Below are positions 63,081 through 64,000 of a DNA stretch of 64,000 nt, one piece after another. The stretch comes from M3007 sp964550795. GTDB taxonomy: Bacteria > Bacteroidota > Bacteroidia > Chitinophagales > Saprospiraceae. Both the position numbers and the translations under genes were made by a program. Positions within the stretch are counted from its first letter, which is position 1. Every line of letters starts with the position of its first letter. The DNA lies in the NCBI GenBank assembly GCA_964550795.1, contig CAZKBH010000012.1, positions 33,136 to 97,135 on the forward strand, read 5' to 3'. The notes beneath the pieces are model-generated. The model saw nothing but the letters and a program-made list of their open reading frames with translations. It was not told the origin of the DNA and did not search any database.

Positions 63081-64000
63081 ATGATTTCTTTCGACCATAC
63101 CCCCGCTCAAAACTTCGTTTCTCCTGCCGAAATTTCCGCCATCGAACCCATAGTCAACGCAGCCGCAAAACTGCTGGAAACCCGAAACGGTCCCGGTCCG
63201 GAATGGCTGGGCTGGCTTGATTTGCCTACCAAATACGATCGGGCGGAGTTTAAAAGGATTAAAGCCGCCGCCAAACGCATCCGCAAGCAAAGCGAAGTGC
63301 TGGTGGTGGTCGGCATTGGCGGCTCTTATCTGGGCGCAAAAGCAGCCCTTGAATTTTGCCAGCCAACGCCGGCGCTGCCTTTCCGTGGCGGTCGGAAAAA
63401 ACATTTCGACATCGTGTTTGCCGGTACCAACCTGAGTGCCGATTACCATGCCCAAATTTTAGAAGCCATTGGCGACCGCGATTTTTCGGTCAATGTCATT
63501 TCAAAATCCGGTACAACTACCGAACCCGCCATTGCTTTTCGACTTTTTAAACAAAAACTAGAGGAGAAATACGGCAAAACCGCCGCTGCGGAACGCATTT
63601 ATGCCACTACCGACCAGGCACGGGGCGCGCTCAAAACCCTCGCTGACCGAGAAGGCTATGAATCCTTTGTGGTGCCCGATGATGTGGGCGGACGCTTTTC
63701 GGTGCTTACGGCGGTTGGGCTTTTGCCACTTGCAGCCGCTGGGATTTCCGTAGATGATCTGCTTCGCGGGGCCGCCGATGCCCGAATTGCATACAAAAAA
63801 CCGTTTGCAGAAAACCCTTGTTACCAGTACGCTGCGCTGCGTAACATCTTGAAAAACAAGGGTAAAGAGATTGAAATACTCGCCAATTATGAGCCGCGTT
63901 GCCAGTTTATCGCCGAATGGTGGAAACAACTTTATGGCGAAAGTGAAGGCAAGGATGGCAAAGGCATTTTCCCGGCTTCGGTCAGTTTCACAGCTGATTT
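63081..64000 (+). CDS. pgi: Glucose-6-phosphate isomerase, N-terminal part
   Basis: The visible 306 codons start at ATG 63081 and run off the right edge. They show the PGI features VVVGIGGSYLGAKAAL, ISKSGTTTEPAIAFRLFK and DDVGGRFSVLTAVGLLPLA, which bind the sugar phosphate. The enzyme interconverts glucose-6-phosphate and fructose-6-phosphate. A stretch PTPALPFRGGRKKHF replaces a variable loop after strand one. The AT-rich repeats sit in the leader. Confidence 0.95.
   Translation, partial: MISFDHTPAQNFVSPAEISAIEPIVNAAAKLLETRNGPGPEWLGWLDLPTKYDRAEFKRIKAAAKRIRKQSEVLVVVGIGGSYLGAKAALEFCQPTPALPFRGGRKKHFDIVFAGTNLSADYHAQILEAIGDRDFSVNVISKSGTTTEPAIAFRLFKQKLEEKYGKTAAAERIYATTDQARGALKTLADREGYESFVVPDDVGGRFSVLTAVGLLPLAAAGISVDDLLRGAADARIAYKKPFAENPCYQYAALRNILKNKGKEIEILANYEPRCQFIAEWWKQLYGESEGKDGKGIFPASVSFTAD

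Overview
The window looks like a metagenome-type scaffold from a Bacteroidetes bacterium, most likely Saprospiraceae or a close relative. The evidence is gliding/type IX secretion markers (a PorP/SprF protein, two proteins ending in gliding-motility C-terminal domains, one with a type A sorting tail), DUF5686 and DUF5074 proteins, an ATP synthase operon without atpD/atpC, an atpB with a His-rich signal-peptide extension, and many promoters with the Bacteroidetes -7 box TAnnTTTG. Five runs of N (2133-2142, 35741-35776, 43033-43042, 46910-46919, 48062-48071) interrupt genes, and at several of them the reading frame shows that the run length is only a placeholder.

Layout. 1-5.9 kb: a partial exported protein, PorP/SprF, a membrane TPR protein, a CcmE-like heme chaperone and a polysaccharide flippase. 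6-8.3 kb: nested palindromes and a surface protein. 8.5-10 kb: a MITE-like element, a cobalamin riboswitch and a BtuG-like B12-binding lipoprotein. 10-20 kb: small lipoproteins, UbiA prenyltransferase, Maf, a glycosyltransferase, an LVIVD surface protein, two methyltransferases, a VanX-like dipeptidase and a hydrolase. 20.2-20.5 kb: duplicated leader-like modules. 20.8-25.8 kb: glnS, argS (with an in-frame stop) and two toxin-antitoxin pairs flanking argS. 25.9-31.6 kb: atpBEFHAG, with tandem or inverted repeat arrays in three of its gaps. 31.7-47.4 kb: nucleotidyltransferase and dut, a very large Ig/CUB surface protein, a TPR protein, TraB/GumN, fabH, anmK, kdsB, a LysM protein and ribH. 58.9-64 kb: a DUF5686 protein, tilS and the start of pgi.

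The most coherent unit is 47.57-58.81 kb: fifteen or more genes, all on the minus strand, closed by a strong terminator. They encode sulfane-sulfur and thiosulfate functions: a TsdA-like diheme cytochrome, a SoxB-like/5'-nucleotidase-like Tat protein, a CstB-like persulfide dioxygenase-rhodanese, two single rhodaneses, DsrE, a thiosulfate transporter split into two YeeE halves, thioredoxin, a Crp/Fnr regulator and several uncharacterised partners. Five sites of the form GTGAY-N4-RTCAC (one with a single mismatch) lie only in front of genes of this block, which suggests a dedicated regulon controlled by the Crp/Fnr protein. Two genes of the window, thioredoxin (active-site Trp codon) and argS, carry in-frame TGA codons, although TGA is clearly a normal stop elsewhere.
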